Positions 17,826 through 27,142 of a DNA stretch of 64,000 nucleotides are shown in pieces. Origin of the DNA: DASZHJ01 sp035581425 (GTDB taxonomy: Bacteria; Pseudomonadota; Alphaproteobacteria; ATCC43930; CGMCC-115725). Numbering within the stretch: the stretch's first letter is position 1; every line of letters starts with the position of its first letter. The notes beneath the pieces were generated by a model, which was not told the origin of the DNA, did no database searches, and saw only the letters and a list, made by a program, of their open reading frames with translations. The stretch is taken from the NCBI GenBank assembly GCA_035581425.1, contig DATJVP010000058.1, positions 1 to 64,000 on the forward strand. The letters are read 5' to 3'. Made by a program: the position numbers and the translations under genes.

Positions 17826-18533
17826 ATGCTCACAAGGAAGCAGCACGAGCTTCTCCTCTTCATCAACCGACGACTCGGTGAGAGCGGGGTGTCGCCCTCT
17901 TTCGAAGAGATGAAGGAGGCGCTCAATCTCAAATCCAAGTCGGGCATCCACCGTCTGATCAGCGGGCTCGAGGAGCGGGGCTTCATCAAGCGCCTTGCCC
18001 ACCGGGCACGCGCACTCGAGGTGGTGAAGCTTCCGGAGGAGACGGCGGTTGCTCCGCCGAAGCCCGCCGAGCGCGGCCGCTTCTCGCCGACGGTCATTCG
18101 CGGCGATTTCAAGTCTGCGCTCTCCGGCGCACCTGTCGCTGCCAGCGGCGAGGCCGTGCAGCTCCCGCTTTACGGCCGCATCGCAGCGGGCACGCCGATC
18201 GAAGCGCTCCGCGACCAATCCACGACAGTGGGGATCCCCGCAAGCCTCATCGGCAGCGGTGATCACTATGCTCTCGAGGTTGCCGGCGACAGCATGATCG
18301 ACGCCGGTATTTTCGACGGCGACACCGTGATCATTCAGCGCTGCGAGACCGCCGAGAACGGCAGCATCGTGGTGGCCCTCATCGACGAGAACGAGGTGAC
18401 CCTGAAGCGCCTGCGTCGGCGCGGCGCCTCGATCGCGCTCGAGCCCGCCAACAAGACCTACGAGACCCGGATCTTCGGTCCCGACCGAGTCAAGGTGCAG
18501 GGCCGGCTCGTCGGGCTGCTGCGGCAGTACTGA
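17826..18533 (+). CDS. lexA: SOS regulon repressor LexA
   Basis: A 235-residue repressor with an N-terminal winged helix domain (LTRKQHELLLFINRRL... SKSGIHRLISGLEERG) and a C-terminal S24 autoprotease domain. The self-cleavage bond is Ala121-Gly122 in RIAAGTP, and the dyad is Ser156 (VAGDSMIDAG) and Lys194 (EVTLKRL). RecA-stimulated cleavage would derepress DNA-damage genes. The promoter carries two SOS boxes, so autoregulation is clear. The 3' end overlaps the convergent comEC by 44 bases. Confidence 0.97.
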   Translation: MLTRKQHELLLFINRRLGESGVSPSFEEMKEALNLKSKSGIHRLISGLEERGFIKRLAHRARALEVVKLPEETAVAPPKPAERGRFSPTVIRGDFKSALSGAPVAASGEAVQLPLYGRIAAGTPIEALRDQSTTVGIPASLIGSGDHYALEVAGDSMIDAGIFDGDTVIIQRCETAENGSIVVALIDENEVTLKRLRRRGASIALEPANKTYETRIFGPDRVKVQGRLVGLLRQY

Positions 18534-20667
18534 CGGGCGCGCGGGCTGGCGCCCAAGGCCGCTGTCCCCGCCAATCGCGGACGCTCTCGACGGTGATGGT
18601 ATCGGCGTCGAGCCAGATCGCGTAACTCCCGTTCCTCCAGATATCGAAGCGGTCGATGACAGGCGTCCGCCGGCACGCCCCGCGGCTCGGCAGCGAGGCG
18701 ATCACGAGATCGGCGTGCGCGCAGTCCTCTTCGAGCGCGCTCCGGTCGCGCGCGAGGGCGACAGCCCAGCCACTCCGTCGATAGAGACAGCCCTCGATGT
18801 CGCACGCGAGGAGGCCATCCGGGCTCGTGCCGTTCGCGGGAAAGACCGCTGAGACCGAGGTAGCGCCCCGGCGCGCCCAGGTCTCGATGACGAAGCCGGA
18901 GCGCTTGCCGGCCTCGACGAGATAGGTTCCGTCGGCCGAGCGCACCGCCATCGCGCCGGAGTCCCCGTCGACGAGCAGGTCCGGCGGCCGCGGCAGGAGG
19001 AGTGTCGCGTATCCGAGGGCGAGCGGCACCAGCCCCAGGAGGCGCCAGCGCCGCCGCCAGACGCAAAGCCAGAACCCGCCAAAGCTCAACAGCGCGAGGC
19101 CCCAGACCGGCATCGATGGCAGCACCGCGGCGGCGCCGGGCCAGGATGAGACTGCGAGGGCGATCTCCGCAATCGCCTCGATGCCCCACCCCATGGGCAC
19201 GAGACCCCATTGCTCGAGGCCAATAGGCATGAGGAGACAGGAAAGCATCGCCCAGGGAATGACCCATATTCCCGTGAGCGGCACCGCGATCGCATTGGCG
19301 GCCGCGGAGTAGATTGGGAAGCGGTTGAAGTGGAATTCCGTGAGTGGCGCGGTGGCGAGGGTGGTGACGACGGTGGTGCAGAGCACGCCCAGCAGATAGA
19401 GCGCGACCCGGCGGCCGAACCCGGCGCCGCGGTGCCATTCCCCGAGCGGCGCGCGAAAGGTCTCGTAGAAGCCAACGAGGCCGGCGACGGCGGCGAAGGA
19501 CATCTGAAAGCTCGGGCCCACTGCCGCAAAGGGGCTCGCGAGCATGATCGCGAGCGCCGCCCATGCGAGCCCGCGCGCGGAAAGTGCCATACGGTCGACG
19601 AGGATCGCCAGCAGCACCAGCGCGGTCATGATGAAGGAGCGCCGCGAGGAGACCGTAGCGCCGGAGAGCAGCATGTAGGCAAAGGTCACGAGAAGCGCCA
19701 GCGCCGCTGCACCCTTCTTCGTATTGAACCGAAGCGCGAGCCACGGCACCAGCGCGAGCCCCGTGCGCAGCACCAGGAAAGCGAGCCCCGCGACCAGCCC
19801 CATGTGCAGACCCGCGATGACAAGGATGTGCGCGAGGCCGGCATCGCGGAAGGCCTGCGCGTCGCGCTCGGGGATTGCGTGGGTCTCTCCGGTGATGATC
19901 GCCGCGGCGATGGCGCCATCGCGCCCTGGGAGCGCCGCGAGAATACGCTCGGTCATCCGCGCGCGGAGCGCAGCGACCCAGACTTGCCAGCCGCCTTCCG
20001 CCTCGCCCGGCAGCGCCCGCACTCGCCCTTCTGCATAGCCCACCGCACCGAGCCGATCGAAATAGGCGCGGCGCTGAAAGTCGTAGGCACCCGGCATTGC
20101 CGGTCCGGGCGGCGGATAGAGCGCGGCCGTCAGTGCCACTGCAGTGCCCGGCAATGGCGCGCTCTCGCCGCGCCGCAAAGTGATGCGAATACGCGCAGGG
20201 AGCGCCGCAGGGTCAATGCGCCCAATGCGGCTGGGTTCGATCAAGATGCGTCGCCCCGCCGCGACCGGCTCGACCTCGACGACCTTGCCCTCGACCGCCG
20301 CGTGCGGAAGCGCCTTGGCAAGGACCGGCGCCGCCGCCATGAGCGTCTCGATCTGCGCTGCTGCGAAACCCGTGGCGATGGCGGCAATCGCGATCGCAGC
20401 CGGAGCCCCGCGCCCGGCCCGATGGGCGAGCGCCACGCCGAGCAGTGCGATCGGCGTCGCAGCCAATCCAATCCAGAGCGGCGGCTCGACCGTAAGCGAG
20501 AAATAGATTCCGATCCCGAGCCCCAGGAATACAGGAAGCCAGAGAAACCAGCGATCACGCTCTGCTTCGACGGCGCGGCCTAAGGCCGCGAAGGGACGCA
20601 AGCTCGGCAGCCGCGTCGTCGCCCAGCCTGCCACACCCGCGCCGATCCCCACCCCTGCGTTGGCCAT
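18490..20667 (-). CDS. comEC: ComEC/Rec2-family DNA uptake channel
   Basis: A 725-residue polytopic membrane protein. An N-terminal DUF4131 region with several helices is followed by the Competence core (about residues 240-520: ITGETHAIPERDAQAFRDAGLAHILVIAGLHMGL, LSGATVSSRRSFIM). The C-terminal soluble domain has the alphaproteobacterial ending (LPSRGACRRTPVIDRFDIWR). It lacks a visible HxHxDH metal motif, so the nuclease-like activity proposed for the beta-lactamase-like domain of other ComEC proteins may be absent. The family forms the inner-membrane channel for single-stranded DNA in transformation. The start codon is at 20667, divergent from gltX across 192 bases. Confidence 0.93.
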   Translation of the reverse strand: MANAGVGIGAGVAGWATTRLPSLRPFAALGRAVEAERDRWFLWLPVFLGLGIGIYFSLTVEPPLWIGLAATPIALLGVALAHRAGRGAPAAIAIAAIATGFAAAQIETLMAAAPVLAKALPHAAVEGKVVEVEPVAAGRRILIEPSRIGRIDPAALPARIRITLRRGESAPLPGTAVALTAALYPPPGPAMPGAYDFQRRAYFDRLGAVGYAEGRVRALPGEAEGGWQVWVAALRARMTERILAALPGRDGAIAAAIITGETHAIPERDAQAFRDAGLAHILVIAGLHMGLVAGLAFLVLRTGLALVPWLALRFNTKKGAAALALLVTFAYMLLSGATVSSRRSFIMTALVLLAILVDRMALSARGLAWAALAIMLASPFAAVGPSFQMSFAAVAGLVGFYETFRAPLGEWHRGAGFGRRVALYLLGVLCTTVVTTLATAPLTEFHFNRFPIYSAAANAIAVPLTGIWVIPWAMLSCLLMPIGLEQWGLVPMGWGIEAIAEIALAVSSWPGAAAVLPSMPVWGLALLSFGGFWLCVWRRRWRLLGLVPLALGYATLLLPRPPDLLVDGDSGAMAVRSADGTYLVEAGKRSGFVIETWARRGATSVSAVFPANGTSPDGLLACDIEGCLYRRSGWAVALARDRSALEEDCAHADLVIASLPSRGACRRTPVIDRFDIWRNGSYAIWLDADTITVESVRDWRGQRPWAPARAPVSTAAAARRAGPAP

Positions 20668-20859
20668 GCCCGGGGAGCCTAGCGGCGAGAGCGCTCATTT
20701 CCAATCGCCGTGGTAGAATTTTACTTTTCAACAGCCCGCGGACGTTGCGGCGGCGATTTTCATCCAATTGGCTCCGCGGCGACCCCGGCATGACGCTCTC
20801 GCGCGGATATGTTAGAGAGGCGAGAGGTCTCCATCACTTTCAGGCATCCCAGTCGCACG

Positions 20860-22281
20860 ATGAGTGTCGTCGTTCGCTTCGCTCCCTCGCCCACGGGCTT
20901 TTTGCACATCGGCGGCGCGCGCACCGCACTCTTCAACTGGCTTTTCGCGAAGCACCACAAAGGCCGGTTCCTGCTGCGCATCGAGGACACCGACCGCGCG
21001 CGCTCGACCCAGGCCGCGGTCGACGCGATCATCGCCGGGCTCAAGTGGCTGGAGCTCGATTGGGACGGCGAGATCGTGCTGCAGTCGACGCGGATGGAGC
21101 GTCACGCTGCGGTCGCCCGAGAGCTCCTCGCTGAGGGGCGCGCCTATCACTGCTACTGCTTGCCGGAGGAACTCGAGACGATGCGAGAGCGCGCGCGCAA
21201 GGAAGGAAGGCCGGTCCGCTACGACGGCACCTGGCGCGACCGCGACCCGAAGGACGCGCCGCCTGGCATTCCGCCGGTGATCCGTCTCAAGGCGGAGCAG
21301 GAAGGCGACACCGTAATCGAGGATCGCGTGCAGGGCCGCGTCGTCGTCTCGAATGCGCAGCTCGACGATCTCATCATCCTGCGCTCCGACGGCTCACCCA
21401 CGTACAACTTCTCCGTCGTGGTGGATGATCATGACATGGCGATCACGCATGTGATCCGCGGGGACGACCACCTGACGAACGCCTTCCGACAGACGCAGAT
21501 CTATCGCGCGCTCGGCTGGGCGGAGCCGGTCTTCGCGCATGTGCCCATGATCCTGGGGCCCGACGGGGCAAAGCTCTCGAAGCGCCACGGCGCGCTCGGC
21601 GTCGAGGCCTATCGCGACATGGGCTACCTGCCGGAGGCGTTGCGGAACTATCTCGTGCGCCTCGGCTGGGGTCATGGCGATGCCGAGATCATCTCGACGG
21701 AGCAGGCGATCGAATGGTTCGATCTCGACGGTGTCGGCCGCGCGCCCGCGCGATTCGACTTTGTGAAGCTCGCCAATCTCAACGGCCATTACATCCGTCA
21801 GGCCGATGACCAGCGCCTGGCGGAACTCGTGACGCCGAGCCTGGAGCAGAAGCTCGGGCGCAAACTCGATGCTGCGGAGGCGGCGCGTTTGCTGCGGGCC
21901 ATGCCGGGGCTGAAACCGCGGGCAAAGACAATCGTGGAGCTCGCGGAGAATGCCCGTTTTTACGTGGAGCGGCGGCCCATCCCGCTCGACGACAAAGCGA
22001 CGGCCACGCTGACGGCTGAGGCCCGACGATTGCTGCGCGAGCTCTCGGCCACGCTCGCGACCGTCCCCTTCGAGGCAGCGGCGCTCGAGGCGGCAGTGCG
22101 CGCGAGTGCAGAAAATGCGGGTGCCAAGCTCGGCCTGTATGCCCAACCGCTCCGCGCCGCACTCGCGGGCAGCACCACGTCGCCGCCGATATTCGAGGTA
22201 ATGGAAGTACTTGGCCGCGAGGAAGCGCTCGGCCGGATGGCGGATGCGCTGGCCACCGAGCCGGCCGCTACACGCATTTGA
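20860..22281 (+). CDS. gltX: Glutamyl-tRNA synthetase
   Basis: A 473-residue class I synthetase charging tRNA-Glu. The HIGH-type signature is HIGG at 16-19 in FAPSPTGFLHIGG, and the KMSKS-type motif is KLSKR at 238-242. The C-terminal anticodon-binding helical bundle is present. The frame is open 17 codons further up, but homology begins with MSVVVRFAPSP, so the ATG at 20860 is chosen. Alphaproteobacteria often use a non-discriminating enzyme with GatCAB, which cannot be decided here. It is divergent from comEC. The 192-base gap shows no convincing promoter to me. Confidence 0.96.
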   Translation: MSVVVRFAPSPTGFLHIGGARTALFNWLFAKHHKGRFLLRIEDTDRARSTQAAVDAIIAGLKWLELDWDGEIVLQSTRMERHAAVARELLAEGRAYHCYCLPEELETMRERARKEGRPVRYDGTWRDRDPKDAPPGIPPVIRLKAEQEGDTVIEDRVQGRVVVSNAQLDDLIILRSDGSPTYNFSVVVDDHDMAITHVIRGDDHLTNAFRQTQIYRALGWAEPVFAHVPMILGPDGAKLSKRHGALGVEAYRDMGYLPEALRNYLVRLGWGHGDAEIISTEQAIEWFDLDGVGRAPARFDFVKLANLNGHYIRQADDQRLAELVTPSLEQKLGRKLDAAEAARLLRAMPGLKPRAKTIVELAENARFYVERRPIPLDDKATATLTAEARRLLRELSATLATVPFEAAALEAAVRASAENAGAKLGLYAQPLRAALAGSTTSPPIFEVMEVLGREEALGRMADALATEPAATRI

Positions 22282-22350
22282 TTCGCCTCAGCTCCGAGCC
22301 TATGCTTCATTCTGTTGCAGCGCACAACGCTTGTTCCAAGGAAGCGATCG

Positions 22351-23697
22351 ATGACCGTTCAGAGTTCGGGCACGGCCCCGGCGCCTAAGGGCCCCGCCAA
22401 GACCAATGAGAACGTCACCCTCGTCGACAACAGCAACGGGAAGGAAGTCGTGTTCCCGCTGCTGCCGGGGACGGTCGGACCCAAGGTGATCGACATCCGC
22501 AAGCTCTATGCGGAGACCGGCCATTTCACTTATGACCCCGGCTTCACCTCCACCGGCTCCTGCGAATCCAAGATTACCTACATCGACGGCGACGTCGGTG
22601 AGCTGCTCTATCGCGGCTATCCCATCGAGGAACTCGCGGCGCACAGCGACTTCATGGAGGTGGCTTACCTTCTCACCAAGGGCGAGCTGCCGACCGCCCC
22701 GGAGAAGACGCAGTTCGAGCGCGACATCACCATGCACACCATGGTGCATGAGCAGATCAACAGCTTCTTCCGAGGCTTCCGTCGCGACGCGCATCCGATG
22801 GCGGTGATGTGCGGCGTGGTGGGCGCGCTCTCGGCCTTCTATCACGACAGCACCGACATCTCCGATGCGCATCAGCGGCTCATCGCGTCCTATCGGCTCA
22901 TCGCGAAGATGCCGACGATTGCCGCCATGGCATTCAAGTATTCCGTGGGCCAGCCCTTCATGTATCCGCGCAACGATCTCAAATACGCGGAGAACTTCCT
23001 GCACATGACCTTCGCGGTGCCCTGCGAGCCGTACAAGGTCAATCCCGTGCTCGCGAAGGCGATGGATCTGATCTTCCTGCTGCACGCGGACCACGAGCAG
23101 AACGCCTCGACCTCGACAGTGCGGCTCGCGGGCTCGAGCGGCGCCAATCCCTTCGCCTGTATTGCAGCGGGGATCGCTTCGCTCTGGGGACCCGCGCATG
23201 GCGGCGCCAACGAGGCCGTGCTCAAGATGCTAATGCAAATCGGAACCAGGGACCGCATCCCCGAGTTCATCGAACGCGCCAAGAGCCGCGACGACCACTT
23301 CCGCATCATGGGTTTCGGCCATCGCGTCTACAAGAATTACGACCCGCGCGCGGCTGTCCTGCGCAAGGCCTGCCACGATGTGCTCGACGAGCTCGGCATT
23401 CGCGAGGAGCCGCTCCTCGATCTCGCCATGGAGCTCGAGCGCATCGCCCTCCACGACGAGTACTTCGTCTCCAAGAAGCTCTATCCCAACGTGGACTTCT
23501 ATTCCGGCATCATCCTGCGCGCGATGGGCTTCCCGACCTCTATGTTTACCGCGCTCTTCGCGATCGCACGCACCGTGGGCTGGGTCGCGCAGTGGAATGA
23601 GATGATCGAGGATCCGAGCCAGAAGATCGGCCGGCCGCGACAGCTCTATACGGGCCATCCTCGCCGCCCCTTCGTGCCGGTCGATAAGCGTGGCTAG
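22351..23697 (+). CDS. gltA: Citrate synthase (type II)
   Basis: This 448-residue enzyme condenses acetyl-CoA and oxaloacetate at the entry to the citric acid cycle. The N-terminal region KVIDIRKLYAETGHFTYDPG and the catalytic blocks HADHEQNAST, GPAHGGANE and FGHRVYKNYDPRA (His, His, then Asp further on) mark the type II hexameric, NADH-sensitive class. AAGGAAG upstream of the ATG at 22351 supports this start. An in-frame ATG 12 codons earlier is possible. It lies 69 bases after gltX. Confidence 0.97.
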   Translation: MTVQSSGTAPAPKGPAKTNENVTLVDNSNGKEVVFPLLPGTVGPKVIDIRKLYAETGHFTYDPGFTSTGSCESKITYIDGDVGELLYRGYPIEELAAHSDFMEVAYLLTKGELPTAPEKTQFERDITMHTMVHEQINSFFRGFRRDAHPMAVMCGVVGALSAFYHDSTDISDAHQRLIASYRLIAKMPTIAAMAFKYSVGQPFMYPRNDLKYAENFLHMTFAVPCEPYKVNPVLAKAMDLIFLLHADHEQNASTSTVRLAGSSGANPFACIAAGIASLWGPAHGGANEAVLKMLMQIGTRDRIPEFIERAKSRDDHFRIMGFGHRVYKNYDPRAAVLRKACHDVLDELGIREEPLLDLAMELERIALHDEYFVSKKLYPNVDFYSGIILRAMGFPTSMFTALFAIARTVGWVAQWNEMIEDPSQKIGRPRQLYTGHPRRPFVPVDKRG

Positions 23698-23887
23698 GCC
23701 GCAACGAAAAGGCGTCGGCGGCGGCTCGGCCGGCGGCGAGAGCGCAGCCCAGCGCAGGCGCCGGCAAACCGTCCCCGCGGCCGCTAACGACAACCGCATC
23801 TCACCCAAGCGGATCGGGCGCGGTCTATTGCTGCTTCTGGCCGCAGCAGCGCTGATGGGAATCCTGCTCCACTACGCCCTCGGCTAG
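23690..23887 (+). CDS. Small single-pass membrane protein, hypothetical
   Basis: A 65-residue product with a basic N-terminal half (many Arg/Lys) and one C-terminal membrane helix (LLLLLAAAALMGILLHYAL). The GTG start at 23690 overlaps the last codons of gltA by 8 bases, and the end overlaps the convergent enoyl-CoA hydratase gene by 4. I do not recognise it. Its continuous frame, helix and tight packing argue for a real tail-anchored-type protein, but its size leaves doubt. Confidence 0.5.
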   Translation: MARPQRKGVGGGSAGGESAAQRRRRQTVPAAANDNRISPKRIGRGLLLLLAAAALMGILLHYALG

Positions 23888-24657
23888 GGCCTCTGCCGTT
23901 TCAGGAAGGCTTCCATCCGCTCCGCGGGCTCGGCTGTCGCGTAGGCATCGGCAAAGGTGTCGATGCCGCGGCGGATCGCGGCGGAGGTCGTGAGCTCCTC
24001 CCACTGCCGGATGAGCGATTTCTGCAGCCGGATCGCGTGCGGTCCGGCCGCGAGGATTGCTGCAATCCATTCCTCGACGGCGGCATCGAGTGCCTGCGCC
24101 TCGACCACGCGTTCGAGGAGACCCCAGCGCTCGGCCTTCTCTGCGTCGATGGTCTCGCCCGTGAAGAGGAGGCGGCGGGTCCGGCCCCAGCCGATGAGTT
24201 GCGGCAACAAGGCCGCCTCGATCACGGAGGGAATGCCGACCTTGACCTCGGGCATGCCGAGCTTGGCGCCGACGGCCGCGACGCGCATGTCGCAGGCGGC
24301 GGCGATCTCGAGCCCCGCGCCGAGCGCATAGCCCTCGATCCGCGCGATTGCCGGCACCGGGAGGCGCCGCAATCCCTCGCAGACGCGATGCAGCCCCGAG
24401 ATGAACTCGCGTGCGGTCGAGGCGTCGAGCCCGGCCATCGCGCGAATGTCAGCGCCGCCGATGAAGGCCTTGCTGCCAGCACCGCGGAGCACCAGCACCC
24501 GCAGCTCCGCGTCACCGGCAAGCGCCGCAAGCACGCGTTCCAGCTCCGCCATCCGCGGGGGATCGAGGATGTTGAGCTTGCCTTGGTTCTCGACCGTGAT
24601 CGTCGCAACGCGCCCCAGCGCGCCGCGCGTCTCCAGTTTGACCGCGACGCCCGCCAC
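23884..24657 (-). CDS. Enoyl-CoA hydratase/isomerase family protein
   Basis: A 257-residue crotonase. The oxyanion-hole blocks KAFIGGADIRAM and GYALGAGLEIAAACD are present. Glu117 and Glu137 align with the two catalytic glutamates of enoyl-CoA hydratase, so hydratase activity is plausible, but substrate specificity is not readable. It is the distal gene after gloA (11-base gap) on the minus strand, and lies at the far end of the lpx run, so it may be read through from there. Confidence 0.88.
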   Translation of the reverse strand: MAGVAVKLETRGALGRVATITVENQGKLNILDPPRMAELERVLAALAGDAELRVLVLRGAGSKAFIGGADIRAMAGLDASTAREFISGLHRVCEGLRRLPVPAIARIEGYALGAGLEIAAACDMRVAAVGAKLGMPEVKVGIPSVIEAALLPQLIGWGRTRRLLFTGETIDAEKAERWGLLERVVEAQALDAAVEEWIAAILAAGPHAIRLQKSLIRQWEELTTSAAIRRGIDTFADAYATAEPAERMEAFLKRQRP

Positions 24658-24668
24658 GCCGCTACCGC

Positions 24669-25085
24669 TCAGGCGCGCTGGATCAGCTCGATCTTGTAGC
24701 CGTCGGGATCCTCGATGAAGGCGATCACGGTCGTGCCGAACTTCACGGGCCCTGGCGCACGCGTGATCTTGACGCCTTCCTTCCCGAGCTTCGCGCAGGT
24801 CGCATAGACATCGGGAACGCCGATCGCGAGATGTCCGAAGCCCGTGCCGAGCGCATAGGGCTCCTTCTGGTCCCAGTTGTAGGTGAGCTCGACCACGGTG
24901 CTGTCGGTCTCGTCGCCGTAGCCCACGAAGGCCAGCGAGTATTTGCCCTCGGGCACATCGCGCTTGCGCAGGAGCTGCATGCCGAGAAGTCGCGTGTAGA
25001 AATCGACGGATTTCTCAAGATCGAACACCCGCACCATCGTGTGAAGCATGCGGCCCTTGATCGCGCCTTCCGCTGCCGTGCTCAT
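24669..25085 (-). CDS. gloA: Lactoylglutathione lyase (glyoxalase I)
   Basis: A 138-residue vicinal-oxygen-chelate protein that isomerises the hemithioacetal of methylglyoxal and glutathione. Metal ligands are visible as His in MLHTMVRV, Glu in TVVELTYNW, His in GFGHLAIG and Glu in GYKIELIQ. The length is typical of the short Ni-type enzymes. The ATG at 25085 has GGAGGCGGAGAG upstream. A second in-frame ATG (MLHTM) lies 12 codons on, and many family members begin there. It is 51 bases downstream of lpxB. Confidence 0.93.
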   Translation of the reverse strand: MSTAAEGAIKGRMLHTMVRVFDLEKSVDFYTRLLGMQLLRKRDVPEGKYSLAFVGYGDETDSTVVELTYNWDQKEPYALGTGFGHLAIGVPDVYATCAKLGKEGVKITRAPGPVKFGTTVIAFIEDPDGYKIELIQRA

Positions 25086-25136
25086 GACTCTCCGCCTCCT
25101 CGCTCGCACTTTCGGTATCGACTGGGCGCGCGCACC

Positions 25137-26327
25137 TTAGGCCGCTCGTGCCTGCTCCGCAATGACCTGCAGCACCCGATCCGCGGCGCGAAGACCCGGC
25201 GACACGCCGCCTCGCCCGAGCCGCGCGAGGCCCTCCTCGCACGCTTCAAACTGCCGTTCGCGCGCGTGGCGATCGTCGAGGAGGCGTGTGAGCTCGGTTG
25301 CGAGCCGCTCCGGCGTGCAGGCCTCCTGCAGCAGCTCCGGTATCGCCGCCCGGTCCAGGATCAGGTTCACGAGATTGGCGAAACGCACTTTGACGAGGCG
25401 GCGCAGGATCGAGTGCGTGAGCGGATTGACGCGATAGGCCACCACCATCGGCACGCCCGCAAGCGCAAGCTCCAGCGTCACGGTGCCGGAAGCCGCGAGC
25501 GCGGCGTTGCTGGCGGCGAAGGCATCGTATTTCTCGGCGGTGCCCCGCAGCACGATTGTCCGGACCGGCCAATCCCGCACCGCCGCGCTCACTTCATCGA
25601 AGACGGTGCCGACCGTCGGGATCACCGCTCGGAGATCGCCGTAGCGATGCCGCAGGCGATCGATGGCGCCGCGGAAGATCGGCAGAAGCCGCCGCGCCTC
25701 GCCACGTCTGCTGCCTGGAAGAACCGCGATCACCGTGGCCTCCGGCTCGATCGCATGCCGGCGACGGAAACCCGCGCCGTCCCCCGCATCGGCCCCGCAC
25801 TCCACCACTGGATGGCCGACGTAGCTCGTGGAGAGGCCGACCTTCTCGAAATAGGGCGGCTCGAAGGGCAGCAGCGTCATCAAGTGATCGTACCAGCGCG
25901 CCATACGACGGGCCCGGCCGGGCCGCCAGGCCCAGACCATGGGCGCGACGTAATGAATGAGCGGCACCCGCTCGCCGCGGCGGCGCAGGCGCTGTGCCAC
26001 ACGCCAGGTGAAGCCGGAGCTATCGATGGTGACGACGGCATCGGGCTGCAGCCGCCGGACGGCTGCGACCGTCTCCTCGACGCGGCGGAAGATGCGCCGC
26101 GCCCGCGGCAGGACTTCCGCGACGCCCATGACTGCGAGGTCCGAGATGGGCACCAGGCTCGGGAGGCCCGCAACCTCCATGTTCTCGCCGCCCACGCCCG
26201 CGAAGCGGACCGCGCCGTGTGTACGCTCACGCAGCGCCGCCATTAACCGGGCGCCGAGCGCGTCGCCCGAGGGCTCGCCCGCGATCAGAAAGATGAGCGG
26301 ACCCGGTGTCCCCGATCCCTCGCTCAT
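25137..26327 (-). CDS. lpxB: Lipid-A-disaccharide synthase
   Basis: This 396-residue glycosyltransferase (GT19) joins UDP-2,3-diacylglucosamine and lipid X to form the lipid A disaccharide at the inner membrane. Family blocks are IAGEPSGDALGA, MGVAEVLPRARRI, YVAPMVWAWRPGRAR, VGHPVVE and LPGSRRGEARRLLP. The ATG at 26327 overlaps the lpxI stop by 4 bases. The frame is open far upstream but is not homologous there. It is the last of the lipid A genes in this run. Confidence 0.96.
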   Translation of the reverse strand: MSEGSGTPGPLIFLIAGEPSGDALGARLMAALRERTHGAVRFAGVGGENMEVAGLPSLVPISDLAVMGVAEVLPRARRIFRRVEETVAAVRRLQPDAVVTIDSSGFTWRVAQRLRRRGERVPLIHYVAPMVWAWRPGRARRMARWYDHLMTLLPFEPPYFEKVGLSTSYVGHPVVECGADAGDGAGFRRRHAIEPEATVIAVLPGSRRGEARRLLPIFRGAIDRLRHRYGDLRAVIPTVGTVFDEVSAAVRDWPVRTIVLRGTAEKYDAFAASNAALAASGTVTLELALAGVPMVVAYRVNPLTHSILRRLVKVRFANLVNLILDRAAIPELLQEACTPERLATELTRLLDDRHARERQFEACEEGLARLGRGGVSPGLRAADRVLQVIAEQARAA

Positions 26328-27142
26328 CGAGCCGCGACCCCTATGACGAAGAGTCCCGCCTGATCCGCCGCGGCCGCCACCGCCGCACGATCGACGACGA
26401 GTGCGGCGCCAGCCTCGATCGCAATGCCTCTCAGCCCAGCCAGCGCCGCGGCCTCGACCGTGCGCACCCCGATCGTCGGCAAGTCGGCTCGGCGCTCCTG
26501 GCCGGGCTTGGCAATCTTGACTAGCACACCGCCAGGCCCGTCGCGGCGGAGCGGACCCGCGCGCGCAATCAGTGCATCGGTGCCGTCCGCTGCCTCGACC
26601 CCCAGCACGATCCCCTGCTGCACCACCGCCGCCTGTCCCACGTCGAGCGCACCCAACGCGCGCGCGACCTCGAGGCCGCGCGCGATGTCCGCGCGCGCGA
26701 GATCGTCGGGCTCGATACGGCCGAGCGGCCCCTTGGGCGCGAGGAGGCCGCCGAGGACGCTTTCGATGCCGACCACGCGAAAGCCCTCGCTCTCGAGCTC
26801 CTTGATAATGGCGCTCAGCAAGCCGTCGTCGCCGAGCGCGCGCAGACCGACGCGGGCGAAGAATTTCGCAGCACGCCAATCCGGCATCAGCGAGGCGAGC
26901 GAGGGCCGCCGCACCGGACCCGCCATCACGAGTTCCTCGACACCGTTCTCGCGGAGTACGCGGAGCCCTTCGGCGGCGGCACCGAGCCGCACGATCGCGT
27001 GGGGCGCATCGCCGAGGCGCTCGGGATCGGCCGCCCCTTGGAAGCCCAGTACGAATACCGGCCGCCCGGAGGCGCGGCAGGCATCGACGAGGCGCAGCGG
27101 CAGCTCGCCGGAACCGGCGAGGATGCCGAGCTTAGCCGCCAT
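26324..27142 (-). CDS. lpxI: UDP-2,3-diacylglucosamine diphosphatase LpxI
   Basis: A 272-residue protein of the former DUF1009 family that hydrolyses UDP-2,3-diacylglucosamine to lipid X and UMP. It replaces LpxH in alphaproteobacteria. Typical sequence is LGILAGSGELPLRL at the start and KPGQERRADLPTIGVRTVEAA near the end. The position between lpxA (11-base overlap) and lpxB (4-base overlap) is the expected one. Confidence 0.95.
   Translation of the reverse strand: MAAKLGILAGSGELPLRLVDACRASGRPVFVLGFQGAADPERLGDAPHAIVRLGAAAEGLRVLRENGVEELVMAGPVRRPSLASLMPDWRAAKFFARVGLRALGDDGLLSAIIKELESEGFRVVGIESVLGGLLAPKGPLGRIEPDDLARADIARGLEVARALGALDVGQAAVVQQGIVLGVEAADGTDALIARAGPLRRDGPGGVLVKIAKPGQERRADLPTIGVRTVEAAALAGLRGIAIEAGAALVVDRAAVAAAADQAGLFVIGVAAR

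Noticed and set aside
20668..20859. Promoters in the comEC-gltX gap (TATGTT near 20815)
   Set aside because: No acceptable -35 at proper spacing on either strand.
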